From Porphyra umbilicalis (Eukaryota > Rhodophyta > Bangiophyceae > Bangiales > Bangiaceae), in the NCBI GenBank assembly GCA_002049455.2, contig KV918814.1:249962-313961 (forward strand): a stretch of 64,000 bases of DNA, in the 5' to 3' direction. Positions 10,999 through 21,643 of this stretch are shown piece by piece (positions within the stretch are counted from its first letter, which is position 1; each line of letters begins with the position of its first letter). A program made the position numbers and the translations under genes. The notes below the pieces were generated by a model. The model was not told the DNA's origin, ran no database searches, and was given only the letters and a program-made list of their open reading frames with translations.

Positions 10999-11508
10999 AT
11001 GGCGACGGCCGGGCGGCTCCTTGGGGAGCTCGCGTCGCCCACCCACGGCGTGTGGACGCAGGCGGTCCTCTCCTTCTCCCTCGGCGCGTCGGCGGCGGCG
11101 CTGCTCGCGCTCCCCGCCGCCGCGCTCGCGCTGCCGCTGCTCGCGCGGGCGCGGCACTACCGCAAGGTGGCCGCCGCGGCCGCGGCCGACGCGGCGGCGG
11201 GCACGCCGTCGGATGCCGCCTCGGCGGGCGCGCCGTCGCCGTCGCCCGCCACGTCGTGCGCGTCGGCCTCGTCCCTGTGCCTCCCCTCATCCCTGTCGTC
11301 GTCTGGGGTGCCGTCGACGGCAGCCGCCGGCGGCGGCCGCACCTGCTCGTCGGCGCTGCCGCCGCTGCCCCCACCGGGGGGGCCTGCCCGCGGTGCCGCC
11401 GCCGCGGGGGCGTGGTGGATGTCGGTGCTCCCGCCGCTCGGCAGCGGGGGGGGGGCCGCCGCCGCCGCGTCGGGCCGCTCGGCCGCCCCGCGGGGGGTGT
11501 GCGTCTAG
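10999..11508 (+). CDS. Small hypothetical membrane-anchored protein
   Basis: A 169-residue frame starting in GCCATGG. After MATAGRLLGELASPTHGVW comes a hydrophobic segment of about 25 residues (approximately 20-46, Ala/Leu-rich) followed by a basic ARARHYRK stop-transfer patch, so an N-terminal signal anchor is likely. The rest is low-complexity Ala/Ser/Gly/Pro. I recognise no domain. Start context and the anchor support a real gene, but low complexity limits confidence. Confidence 0.45.
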   Translation: MATAGRLLGELASPTHGVWTQAVLSFSLGASAAALLALPAAALALPLLARARHYRKVAAAAAADAAAGTPSDAASAGAPSPSPATSCASASSLCLPSSLSSSGVPSTAAAGGGRTCSSALPPLPPPGGPARGAAAAGAWWMSVLPPLGSGGGAAAAASGRSAAPRGVCV

Positions 11509-13916
11509 GGCGGTCGCCCGTGGCGGCGGCTGCGGCGACACCTTTTTGGGCGGCGGGACGGCCGCGGCGTAGGCGGCCGGCGTCGTGCCGGCGGCGGCGC
11601 CGGCCGTCGGCGGCGGCGACGGCGGCGGCGACGGCGGTCGGACGACGCGTTGTGCGCGGTGCCCACCGCCTGTACAGACGGGACCGCCAGACGCCACGGC
11701 CACGTGCGGCGACCGGATTCCCCCTTACCCCCCTGTCAACAGGGTGGGGAGGGGAGGGCGGGGCGAGCGCAAGAGTCGGTGCTGTTGGGGATGCGGCGTC
11801 CCCAGCACCCGGCCGCGCTCGCCCGGCCTGAACTCGCCAGATGCACGGCCGATGGCGACGGCGCGTGTCGTTTTTTTTTTCTTATTGATTGTCTTGTACG
11901 AGACAGGCGTGGGCGGGTTGGGGATGGGCGCTGTGTGACTGTGCCGTTTCTCTTTTTTCGGGCGTACAGCGGGCGGGCTGGCCACACCGCGGGGCACGAC
12001 GGGAACGCGTGGGGTTTGGTCGGGGCGGGGCGCAAGGGGGCGGCAGGACTGCCGCAACGTGACATGAAAAAACTGTTGATTACTTTCAGCAACGGCCCAC
12101 TGTCGCGGCCGAGCGGGTTGCCCCGACGCCGTTTCCGTGAACCGCAGCCCGCGCATCGGCACCTGCCGTGGTGTGGCGGCAGCGGGTGACGCCCTAACCG
12201 TGGCCGTCGCGGTAGTGGTGACACCCGTCTGCGGCGGGCGGTGGCTGGGGGTGGTCAGACCTGCTGCCGACCGCGGCGTCCGCTGCGACTGGTCGCTGCG
12301 CACGCTGGCCCGGGCGCAGCGCGGCCGGCGCAGCCGCCGACGCCGTCCGCGCCGACGCCCGCTCGCGCCCGCCCCCGCCCGCCCCCGCCCGCACCCGCTC
12401 CCACCCGCCCGCCAGCAGCTGCTCCTACCGTGAAGGCACCGCACCCCCCCACCCCCCCCCGCCGCGGGTGGCCGCGGCCATTGTCCGCCGGCGCGCCCCA
12501 CCGGCGCGGGGGCGTCCGCCCCGGCGGCGCACCCGCCCCGTGGACGACGCTGCCGCCACGGCGGCGGGCGTCACGCCGCCGCCAAGGCGGCGGCCGTACG
12601 CGCCGCCGCCCCGCGCACACGGGATCCGCCGGCCGGCGGCGGGGCAGCGGCGGCGGCGGCGGCGCTCGCCGCCGCCGCCGCCGCCGCCGCCGCCCCCGCA
12701 TGGGCGGCGGCGGCCGGCATGGGGGCCCACCCCGAGATTGCCCAGAGGTGGCACAAGCAGCGAGAGAGGGGGAGGAGGGGGGGGTGGGGGATGGGGGGGG
12801 GGGTGGGGGGGGTGCCCACGACCGCACCGCCCGCGTCGCCCCCGTTGCGGGCGCGACCGGCGGCCGCCCTGCCGCCGGGCGCGGGGTCTTCCCCAAAAGG
12901 TGGGGCGGACGCGCCGCGGCCGACGCCCGCGGGCGGGCGCGTGCCGCGCCGCCCCCCCCCGCGGGGTGCCGCGTCGACGCCGCGTCGACGCGTCGACGCC
13001 GCGCGGCGGCGCGGCGGCGCGTGCGTGGCGCGCCCCCCCCCCCCGCCCCCGCCCCCGTGTCTGACGGGGGGGGATGCCGCAGGAGCGCGGGTATCAAACC
13101 ACCTGACAGACGTTGACGGCGGGGCCCCATTGACAACCCCCCCCCCCGTTTGGGGTTTGGCAGAGGGGCGGCACGTGCGCGGGGGGTCGACCCCCCGCGC
13201 GCAAGACCGGTCTTGGCCCCCGCGGCGGCTCCATGGAGGGCGGCGGCGGGGGCCCCCGGGCTACTTTGTCTGGTGCCCCATCCAGACCGGGCTGCGCTGG
13301 GTACGTGTCCCCCCCACCCCCCACTGCCAGTCGCCACCGCGCACCGCCACCGCCACCGCCACGCGGCGGAGGCGGTGGGGCGCGCGCCGGCGGCCAGCAA
13401 GGAGGGAGTCGCTGCGGCCAGCACGGACGCCTGACACCCCACGTCCAGCACGGACGGCGCGCACCGCGGCCGCTCGTGGGACTCACCCACCACGACCGCC
13501 GGCGGGGGGGCGTCCCCGCGGGCAGCCCGACGTGCCGCCCGGGCCGTCTGCCGCGCTGCCGCCGTGTCGCTGCCGCCTCCCTCCCCCCCCCCCCCCCTGC
13601 CGTCGTCGGCCGCTGGGACACCGACGCCACCCCCACCCCTCCACGCCGCTCCGCATCCCCCCTGAGCGCCCGCGGCCGCCGGCGCGTCTCTCGCGTGCGC
13701 CGCAGTCGGGCGGGTGCCGACCCCGCCGCGGGTGCCGCTGGTGGCCCACACGGCGGGGCACCCCCGCGGCGGTGGCGCTCCCCAGACGCGTTTTTTTTGT
13801 TTTTTTTTTGGCCCCGCCGCCCCGCCCCCGGCGCGACGCCCGCCCCCGCGCGCTCTCCCCCTTCTTGACCGGGTGTTCCCCCCCCTCCCCCGGCCAGCGC
13901 CGTCGTGGCGGCCGCC
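11509..13916. other. Very GC-rich region, no gene defined
   Basis: Long Ala/Arg/Pro-rich frames occupy every frame, a composition effect. Notable sequence: a T-rich stretch near 11870-11890, runs of C and G from 12,770 to 13,150 and at about 13,585, and trinucleotide GCC/GGC repeats at about 12,640-12,700. A minus-strand gene could be hidden here, but I cannot pick a frame. Confidence 0.35.
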
Positions 13917-14216
13917 ATGGACCGAGACGCAGCGGCGGTGGCGGCGGCGGCGGGGGCGCCCACCGCCGCCGCCGCCGCCGCCGCCGCCCGTACCGACGCG
14001 CCGCCGTCGCGGCCGCCGCGCGGCGGCGGGTCGCTCTCGGCGCTCCCCCCCTCCCGCTCCTTCCTCGTCGTCCGCGCCGCGTGGCGGGCCGAGGCGGAAA
14101 AAGCGGCGGCGGTGGGCAAAGACCCCCTCGACGGCATTGGTGAGGAGGAGGTGGTGGAGGTGGAGGTGTGGGGGGGGGGGGGGACGACGACGCGGCTGGG
14201 GGGGGGGTGCCGAAAC

Positions 14217-14251
<35 letters not shown>

Positions 14252-15159
14252 GCGGCGACGGGGACGGGGGCAGCTCGGGGAGTGGCTCCTACACGGGGGA
14301 CAGCGGGAGCGACGTCGACACGGCCGACGCGGTGCTGGATTTGCCGCCCGACGCGGACGCGGGGCTGCTCGCGGTGCTGTCGGCCGAGCCCGACGACCGC
14401 TTTGCGTGCTCCATCCGCGACGTTGGCGACGTGGACGTGGACGTGGAGGTCGGCACCGACGGCGTTGACGGCGGCGGCGGCGGCGGCGGCGGTGCGCCCA
14501 GTGGCGGCCGCGCCGGCGGCGCCACGCCGGGCGCCGGCGCTGGCGGCGGCGGCCTGCCCCCCGGGCGGCGAACACAAAAGTGGAAGCTGCCGCCGCCCCC
14601 CGAGCTCGTCGCCGCCCGCGGGCGGGGCGGCCGTGGGGGGGTGTCGGCGGACCTGCCGCCCGCGTCGCCGGCCATGCCGGGGGGGGGGGGGGGTAGCCCC
14701 CGCCCGCCCCGGTGCCCGCCGCGGTCGGCGGCGGCCGCGGCGCGTGTCGTTTTTGTGGGGCGGGGGGTTGGGGAGGGGGGGGGGGGGGAGGAGGGGGGGG
14801 AGGGGGGGGGGGGGGGGGACAGAGGGTACGCCGCGCAGGTGGTGGTTGGCGGCGGTGTGTATAGTGGCGGCACCGCGTGCGGGTGCCGCCTGTTTGTGTT
14901 GCCGTGTTTTTATGGGCCCCGCCGTGCTTGTCGTGACCGTGTTTGTCGGCGCCCGCGCTGCCGGGCGGGCCGCGCCGCGGGAGTCGACGGCCGCCTGGCG
15001 GTGCCCCCGCCGCCCACCCGGCGGTCGGTCGGTCGGTCGGGGACGCCACCCCGCGCCGCCCCGCCGGGGGGCGCGCCCCGCGCGGTGCCGGCGGCGCCCG
15101 CGCCCACCCCAGAGGGCGCCGGCGCCCGCGCGTGGCGGCTCACCGCCGCCCCGCCGTGA
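13917..15159 (+). CDS. Hypothetical acidic low-complexity protein, frame-broken
   Basis: Starts in GCCATGG with MDRDAAAVAAAAGAP. The clearest non-repetitive parts are RSFLVVRAAWRAEAEKAA and, after two G runs that each shift frame (about 14168-14183 and 14199-14208), an acidic stretch. The latter has a Gly-Asp repeat from a GGCGAC microsatellite and then DVDTADAVLDLPPDADAGLL. The continuation of sense across both runs suggests base-count errors in the runs. The 3' end is uncertain because a long G-rich tract (14,760-14,820) follows; the stop at 15157-15159 is simply the one in the last good frame. Function unknown. Confidence 0.4.
14757..14819. repeat. G-rich homopolymeric tract
   Basis: About 60 bases of almost pure G with a few A and T interruptions. 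It could form G-quadruplexes, and it makes the 3' end of the surrounding gene uncertain. Confidence 0.8.
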
Positions 15160-15652
15160 CGACCACCGCCAGCCGTGTGGGATGACCGCGGCGTCACCGT
15201 CGGCCGGCCGTGTGCCCGCGCCACACCCGCCCTCCCGCGACGGTCCACCGCAACGCGTCCAGAGAAAGCGCCTCATCCCCAACGCGGGACGGAGAGCCTT
15301 GCACAGAGGGGGGGGTGGTCCCCCTCAACGGCGGGCGTGCCCCGGTGGGCAATGGCGCGCGGCACCCCGTCGCGGGGCCAGCACGGCTGGCGCCGACCGC
15401 CCCCCCAGCCGCGCTCGAGCCCCGCCGCCGCGCGCGTGCCGCCGCGCGCCGCCCCTCCCGCCTGCACCCACGCGCACCCGCCCGACGGGGCCGCCGCCCC
15501 ACCGCCGCTGCCGCCACGCCCTCGCGGCAGCGGCCGCGCTGGCGCAGGGGCGCGGCACCCCCCCCACCCCACGCGGCTCGACGGCAGCCGCCTTCCCCGC
15601 GAGCGTTGCACCCCACGCTGCCCCCCCCCACCTCCCCCCCGCCCCCCCCCCA
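15160..15652. other. Intergenic region between convergent genes
   Basis: GC-rich sequence between the plus-strand hypothetical gene and the minus-strand HAD hydrolase. It ends in C runs (15,621-15,650) close to the hydrolase stop codon. No gene seen. Confidence 0.4.
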
Positions 15653-16886
15653 CTAGTGCGCCTCGAGTCCCATGGCGATAGCGTCGTACACGTCCCCCAC
15701 CACATGGTGCGCCGGGTGCTCCCCGTGGTTGGCCTCCCGCCCGTCCCCCCCCAGTTGCCCGTCCGCACGAGGACGGAGCGCCACACCCCCCCCGCCCCAT
15801 TCGCGCCCGCCACGTCGCTGTACGGGTTGTCCCCGACCGCGTAGATGGCGGGCACGGGCGGCAGGCGCAGCGCCGCCCGCTGCGCGTCGAGGCGCGCGCC
15901 CGCGAGCGCATACTGCACGGCGTGCGGCTTGCCGAGCCGCCCGACCGTCAACGTCCGCCCGCCCGTCACGGCCGCATACACGGCACACAGGGCAACGGTG
16001 AATGCGCCCTGCGCGAGCCGCGGCCGCGCGTGGTCGGCGGGGAAGGTCAAGTCCGCGTTGCACGCAATGACGCGCACGCGCTGGCCGCCGCCGCCACCCC
16101 CGCCGTCGCCGTCACTCTCGTCGTTGCCGCCGTCTGGGGGCGAGCCCGCCGGCGGCGGCGCCGTCAACGCGTCCATGGCCAGCTGCGTGTCCCGCCCCCA
16201 ATCCGTCGAGTCGTGGAGGACGAGCACCGAGCCGACGGGCAGGCGCGCCACGTCTGGCGCGTCGGCGCGCTCAAAGGCGGGCCCCCCCCGCGGGGGCGCG
16301 GAAAAGGGCGCCACCGACGGCGCCACGCGCGCCGCGTCGGCGGCGGCGAGGACGTGGCCAAAGCCGTACCCGGCGGCCACGTCGGCGCACCCGCGGCCGC
16401 CAATGACGAGGACGGACGTGGGCGGGGCGTTGGCGTTCCCCGCCGCCGCCTTGGCGTCTGCCGCCGCCAACGCCGCGAGGGGCGTGTGCGACAGCACCAC
16501 CTGCTCGGGGGCGACCGGCACGCCGAGGCGGTCGGCCAGCGTCGCCGCGCGGGCCCCCTCGGTCGTCCCCCCGCCATTGGTCAAGAAGAGGAGCGGGTGC
16601 GTCGGCGCCCCGGTGGCCGCGTCAAAGAGGAGGCGCAGGGCGGCGGGGGCGCGGGGGAGCGTCGCGCCCCCGCGCAGCAGCACGCCGTCAATGTCGAGGG
16701 CAAAGGCGGGGGCGGGGGGGCGGCGGGTCGTCGACGCGGCGCGCCGGGGGGGGGGGGGGAGGGGGGGGGGCCACCCCCCGCCCGCGTGGCGCCCGCAACC
16801 GCAGAGGCGGCGGCGGCGGCGGCGGCGGTGGCAAGGGCGGCGGGGTGGGGGGCGCCCACCGCCGCTGCGGTGCCGCGCGCGAGCAT
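15653..16886 (-). CDS. HDHD5: HAD-superfamily hydrolase, HDHD5/CECR5 type
   Basis: Predicted phosphatase-like protein of the family found in mitochondria of animals and fungi; the natural substrate is unknown. All four HAD motifs are present: FALDIDGVLLRGG (nucleophile and acid Asp), LFLTNGGG, LGKPHAVQYA (Lys), and YAVGDNPYSDVAGANGAG (metal-binding acids). SHTPLAALA and the C-terminal HVVGDVYDAI are typical of the HDHD5 subgroup. The first 40 residues (MLARGTAAAVGAPHPAALAT...) are Ala-rich with Arg and few acids, compatible with an organelle targeting peptide. The frame shifts at C runs near 16,745-16,780, between leader and domain. It shifts again at an 8-base run (about 15,748) after SVLVRTGNWGG, where one base appears to be missing. 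About 410 residues in all. Confidence 0.85.
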
Positions 16887-17599
16887 GGCGGCGGCGGCGG
16901 GCGTCGACAAATCAGGGCCGGGAGGGTAGTGGGGAAATGGCCGTTGGGGGGAGCGCCGGCGGCGCCGTCGAGAGCGTGGCGGGCGGCGAGTGGCGGGCGT
17001 CGAGAGAGTGGCGGACGGTGGGCGGCCGGGGGGGAGCACCGGGCGGCGGGGGGGGGGCAACGGGCGGCGGGGGGCGCGCACCGGGCGGTCAGGGGCAACC
17101 GGCGCGGCGGCGGCACGCGCGCGGCGCAACGGCCGACGCCGCGTCGTGATCCGACCCCCGCCCCGTGGTGCGCGGCTCGCTGGTGGGGGGTGTGCCCGAT
17201 CCGAGCCACTCGGCGCGGCTGCGCCGCGCCGCCGCGCCGCTCGGCGGCCACGGCCGCAGACCGACGGCGACGCCCTGCCGGCGGCGCGTCGCCAGCGCCG
17301 TTCTTCCAGAGGGTGGGGCGCTGTGAGCGGTGCATGTAGCGCTCGAGGAGCGCTCAGAGCTACCCAACCTGCTGAGGGACCGCTAACAGACACAAGAGGT
17401 GGCTGACGTGCTGCAGGATCTGTGCTCGTGCGCTGCTTACAACCCTCGGCCGTGCGCCCGACGCAGTGGGCGCGTGGTCTCTTTTGTTCTTTATGCTTGC
17501 GGTCGTTGCGGTGCCCCCCGTCTCTCCCAACCCCCCCCCTCAATCCCTCCCTTCAACCCCCCCCGTTTTCCCCACCCACGTTCTTCCCCAGCTCCGCTC
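16887..17599. other. Intergenic, GC-rich then mixed
   Basis: 16,887-17,330 is G-rich with GGGCGGCGGG-like repeats. It lies upstream of the hydrolase and would hold its promoter. 17,340-17,600 has more balanced composition. No gene seen. Confidence 0.4.
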
Positions 17600-18144
17600 T
17601 CATCCCAGCGGTGGTACCATCCCCGCGTCCAGGGGCCCATCGGGGCACCCCCCCGCCGCCCCAACCGCGGCGGTCCAGCCGAGCAAGCACCCCGCCGGCC
17701 CGAAACAACAGCACCCCGCCGGCGCCGCCGCGTGCCGGTCGACCCACCCGCGCCGCCGCCGGTCGGCGGCGGCCGCCCACGCCGCGTCGTCGTCATCCTC
17801 CCACAACCCCACGGACCGGTCCATCGCCACGGGCGGCGGGGGGGCGGCGTCGACAGAGGGCGGCCGCGACGGCGGCGACGGGTGGGGGGCGTCTGCCGCC
17901 CCCGGCGGCTCGGCTGCCGCGGACCACCGCCGCTGCGCGAGGCGCTTGCGCCACTTGCGCGCGAGGGCGGTCGGGTCTGGGCAGCCGCCGTCGGCGGCGT
18001 CGGCGGTGGCGGCGTTGCGGCCGGGCACAAACACTGGGGGGGGGGGCGCACGAGCGGGCGGGGGGGGGGGGGGGGCGCCCGCCGGGCGGGGCCGGGGACG
18101 GACACGGGCAGGGCCGCGTGGCAAAAGGGGGCCATGGCCGCCAT
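17600..18144 (-). CDS. Hypothetical protein with basic patch and acidic box
   Basis: From an ATG at 18144 (two in-frame ATGs, 18144 and 18135) the frame reads MAAMAPFCHAALPVSVPG, then C runs at about 18,035-18,075 move it to the frame ending at 17600. That frame contains PTALARKWRKRLAQRRW, then a Pro-rich stretch, then MDRSVGLWEDDDDAAWAAA and a Cys/Gly-rich end. Non-repetitive composition compared with the other frames is the main reason to call it. No family recognised. An intron or a different end is possible. Confidence 0.35.
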
Positions 18145-18814
18145 GCTCGCCCGATGCCGAGGGCGTGCGCCACCCGCCAGACGGGGGGAGGTGGGGTGGG
18201 GGGTAACTGCCGGTGAAGCGTGGCGTGCCGGATGCGACGAGGACTTGCCGCGCCGTGGAGAGGGGGGAGGTACCGCCGCGCCGGAAGGGGAAAGGGGTCG
18301 ACACACCCACCGGCCGGCAGGCCGTCGGGGCAGCGTGCCGGCCGTTCAAGGCCGTCGCCTCTGCGGGTGCGACTACGCGCGTGCCGTCGCGGTGGGGCAT
18401 GGAGCGCCGGCGGGGGGCCACGCCACCACCCGTGCGCGACGGGTGGTCGCCGCTTTCGATCTGAGGCGGGGGTTGCGGCGCGGGCACGCCCGCAAACCGT
18501 CGCCTCTTTCAAAGCGCTCGGCAAGCGCCGTACAGGGTGTACCGCGGGCCCGGTCCTCTGAGCGGCCGCGGTCGCAACGCAACGTCATGAGGATATGCAG
18601 GGGGGGGGCGTACCCGCGGTGCAGGCGCCACGGGGCCACCGCCACCGTCGCGGGGCTCGCGTGAAGCTCGGCAATGGGTGGTGGGCGGGGGTGCCGGGAC
18701 AGGCGACTCGCCGGGTGGATTTCCGCCACGGCGGGCTACGTTGGCGCCGCGGCGCTCCTGGGGCGAGGACCGCCCCCCCCACCTGTTGTCAATCCAACAG
18801 GGTGGGCCTGACCT
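18145..18814. other. Intergenic, no supportable gene
   Basis: Sequence between the hypothetical gene and the hAT element. Open frames present are in mixed frames without recognisable content. Confidence 0.35.
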
Positions 18815-18822
18815 CCTCTACC
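18815..18822. repeat. Target-site duplication of hAT element, left
   Basis: CCTCTACC, repeated exactly at 20223-20230 on the other side of the element. Eight bases is the usual hAT duplication length. Confidence 0.85.
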
Positions 18823-19304
18823 TAGGGTTGCCCAATTGGTTCGTGCGGCCGAACCAGTTCATCCGATGTGTTCGGTAGCCAATAACCAGTTTTAAACTAG
18901 TTAGTTGGGCAAGGGCGTGCGCCAGCCACAAATGGGACTGGGTGTCTGTGGCTCCGCAGCGAGTGGGTCGCAGCCACCCAAGAGGTGAGAGGTGCACGGA
19001 CAGCCCGCACGGCAATCTCAGCCGTGTTGGCCCATCCCGGGCATGGGCAATCCACTCTCCCAGGCCACGCCGACCCAAGCGCCACACTCGACCCCCCCCC
19101 ACCCTATCCTTTTCCGTTCTCTCTCTTGCTCTCGATGCCCCGCCTAACGAGCCCGTTGCAAGTCTACCTCCCTCCTCGCGCCCCCGCCGAACGCTCTGTC
19201 GTCGGTTGGTCACTGGTGCCATGTGCTGTACCCACGCTGGTCTTTGACTTGTTGTAGACATCCGTCTACTGCACCGCATAGGGTTGTGGCATCATCCCTC
19301 ATCA

Positions 19305-20048
19305 TCACGTCCAGCCGCATGGTATGATACATGGAATTGTGCTCGTGTGTGTTTGTGGGTGATACGTTTGTAGGTGATATGTGGACGTCGCTCGAGCTGC
19401 CAGTACATGTGATGCTGTCTGTGTGCAGCGCGTCTGACACGAGCATCTGTCTCCTCTGCGCGGCGATGGGCTTGCGTTGGCGACCGCAGGGCCACCGCCA
19501 CGAGGCCCACTGCGTTGTCCACCCGCCGCGTGCCCACCCACATGCGTGGAAGACACGGTCACGCCGTGCTTGCCGACCAGATGCTGCTTGAGGTTGGCGG
19601 TAACTTTGCAATGCGCCACGCGAACGGGATGACCGATGTGGTTCTTGTGAACGCAGATGTACCGTGTCGGGTCAACGGCCCCGCTCCCGTCCTTATTGAA
19701 CTCACAGACAAAGTAGGCGTACACAGGACTCTTCTTCTCGCCTTGCGGCACGGGTCCCCAAACAGACCTCTCTGGTACCTGCCAGGATGCACAGGGTGCC
19801 AGGGGAAGGCCACTGGTCGAGCCGTCGTCGCCATCTGACGGGGTTGGAGCCGCAGGTGGCGGCGTTGGTGTGGCTGTGGTCGGCGTAGTAGCAGGTTCTG
19901 GGGCAGCCGCGGGCGGCAGGGCTACTGGTGGAGCCATAGTGGGCTCGCAGCACGGGAAGCGTCGGCGACGGGGTCTGTGTGAGAGACGAAGACACGAGTC
20001 GTCGGATCCGGTCGTGCACGCGTCATCAAGTTGGGACTCGTCACGCAC
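19305..20048 (-). pseudogene. hAT transposase N-terminal fragment with BED-like finger
   Basis: A 247-codon frame inside the hAT element. The first 90 residues are Pro/Ala-rich. Then come an aromatic PVYAYFVCEF, ICVHKNHIGHPVR, HCKVTANLKQHLVGKH: spacing of Cys and His and the LKQHLxxKH ending fit a BED zinc finger, the DNA-binding domain of hAT transposases. After that the sequence loses any similarity and stops at 19305, well short of a 600-800-residue transposase. No RNase H-like catalytic motifs are present in the element. It is either a remnant or an exon whose partners are deleted. Confidence 0.6.
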
Positions 20049-20071
20049 TTAACGCCGAAGGACTGGGACAA

Positions 20072-20091
20072 TTCCGGTCACGTGACCGGAA
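20072..20091. repeat. 20-bp perfect palindrome with CACGTG core
   Basis: TTCCGGTCACGTGACCGGAA reads the same on both strands and lies 131 bp inside the right end of the hAT element. It may be a transposase or host factor site. Confidence 0.7.
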
Positions 20092-20222
20092 CTGTTCCGT
20101 ATTTAAAAAACAACCAGTTTGACCAATATTTTGCATCCGAAACTAGTTTGCAAGCGATGTCCGATTTTTACCCAATGTAAACCAGTTTTAACCAATTACG
20201 ATAAACCAGTTGGGCAACCCTA

Positions 20223-20230
20223 CCTCTACC
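20223..20230. repeat. Target-site duplication of hAT element, right
   Basis: CCTCTACC, identical to 18815-18822. Confidence 0.85.
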
Positions 20231-21643
20231 TCCTCTTCACGGCGAAGAAACGTAGCCAACCTCTGCCGGCAGGGAAACATAGGCACACCGCGGCCGGGGG
20301 TGGCCACCACGGGGGCGCGGCAACGCCAGCGTCGCGGCATTGCCAGGTGGACCAGCAGCATCCGTCATCCAAACACGCCTAGCCAATGTCAGGCCGGCCA
20401 CGGCCTTCCGGACGGGGCGCGCCAGCACGCCGCGAAAGGCGGGCGGCATCAATTGGTGAAAGGCGACGGCCCCGGCGCCAATGACGGCGTTTGTGGGCGG
20501 GTCACCACAGCTTCGAAGTTGCCACGGTGCCGAGGCGGGGCTTCCCACAGGGCCGACAGGGGCCCCTCAGAGGACAGCCGGGAGCTGGGGTGGCTGCTAG
20601 GTGGCCCGGCATGAGTGGTTGGCCGACACCGTCACCCCCAGCGAGGCGCTTCGCGGCCGCTGTTGCCGTTGGCGCGATGAACTGGCCGTGACGCCAGCGT
20701 GGGAACTGGCCGGATATGACACACCAAAAAACCATGACGTGGGCCACAAAGTGCGCACAGAGATCTGCGCTCGCGTGGGACCCGCGGTGTATGCGGTGGC
20801 GTGGACCCAAAGCGTAGAGCGCTCCACGGCAGGACGGGCGTGGTGGGGCGGGCCAGATCAGCAGCCAGTCACGCAGCGAGATTCAAGCGACCTCAAGATA
20901 TGCAGCTGGGTCCTGCTTAAGTACGCATCCAACGCAGCTTGCAACTCCTGATGGCTTACACACTCCTTTTCTTGGGGGATGGCCTCGCAGCCGCCCTGCT
21001 CCCGTCTCGCTTCGTCCGCGCTGCCGACGTGCTGCTTCACTCGCTATGCCATTGTGGCGATGCAACTGGTGTGGCTCTCGTCCACGCTGTGGGTTATTGT
21101 GTCGCGCCAGGGCGGAGCGTGCGGGTGCCCATACCGGGTGCCGAGCGACGACCGGGCAGGGCGTCTGGCGTGACGGCGGGCCCACCGCGGGTGCCCGGTG
21201 GCCCAGGCCCGGCGCGGACTCCCCATGCTGATAGAGCTCCCCATCATACTTCAGTCCGTCCCTTACTCCGCGCTCCCATCAATCGACAGCTACTACGCTG
21301 GGCTGTGCAGGAGGCATCGTGGTGGACAAACCCGGCGCTGAAAAAAAAAGTGGCGGCTGCAAATCGTACGAAAAAAGAGGGAACACCACCCGAGGAATAC
21401 CAAGAAGTGCCGACCTTCACCGCCCGCCGCGACCTCGGTCCCACAGCGCCCACCCACGGCCCGGCTGCACCGGCTCTGCAGGCGGCATGCGGGGAGAACG
21501 CTGCCAACAAAAAGAAACAAAAAGAGAGGAACACGCAACAGCCGAGAGCGCAAGCAACACACGGATCCAGACGCACCCCCAAAGTAGCTGCACGGGCGCC
21601 TCGCCGCTCGCAAGTCACCGCCGCTGACACGCCACCGCCAGCC
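20231..21643. other. Intergenic, 3' flank of H+-pyrophosphatase gene
   Basis: No supportable gene. 21,330-21,560 is A-rich on the plus strand (pyrimidine-rich on the gene strand) and probably contains the 3' untranslated region of the pyrophosphatase. A plus-strand open frame that continues to 22,513 is the antisense shadow of that gene. Confidence 0.4.

Larger units (their letters stand above)
18823..20222. mobile_element. Non-autonomous hAT transposon, 1,400 bp
   Basis: The ends are inverted repeats: TAGGGTTGCCCAA at the left and TTGGGCAACCCTA at the right, extending with mismatches (TTGGTT versus CTGGTT). A perfect 8-bp duplication CCTCTACC flanks it. TAGGG-type termini plus an 8-bp duplication identify the hAT superfamily. 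Both subterminal regions carry AACCAGTTT-like repeats, plausible transposase-binding sites. Inside is a minus-strand frame with a BED-type zinc finger but no catalytic or dimerisation domain, so it cannot move by itself as seen. The intact duplication suggests a recent insertion. Confidence 0.88.

Noticed and set aside
12640-12710. Possible CRISPR-like or regular repeats in GC-rich DNA
   Set aside because: These are simple GCC/GGC triplet repeats without spacers, in a eukaryotic-looking genome.
12255-13751. Minus-strand frame with VLDVGCQASVLAAATPSLLA resembling a methyltransferase loop
   Set aside because: The resemblance is short, the rest is low-complexity, and no further methyltransferase motifs or good start were found.
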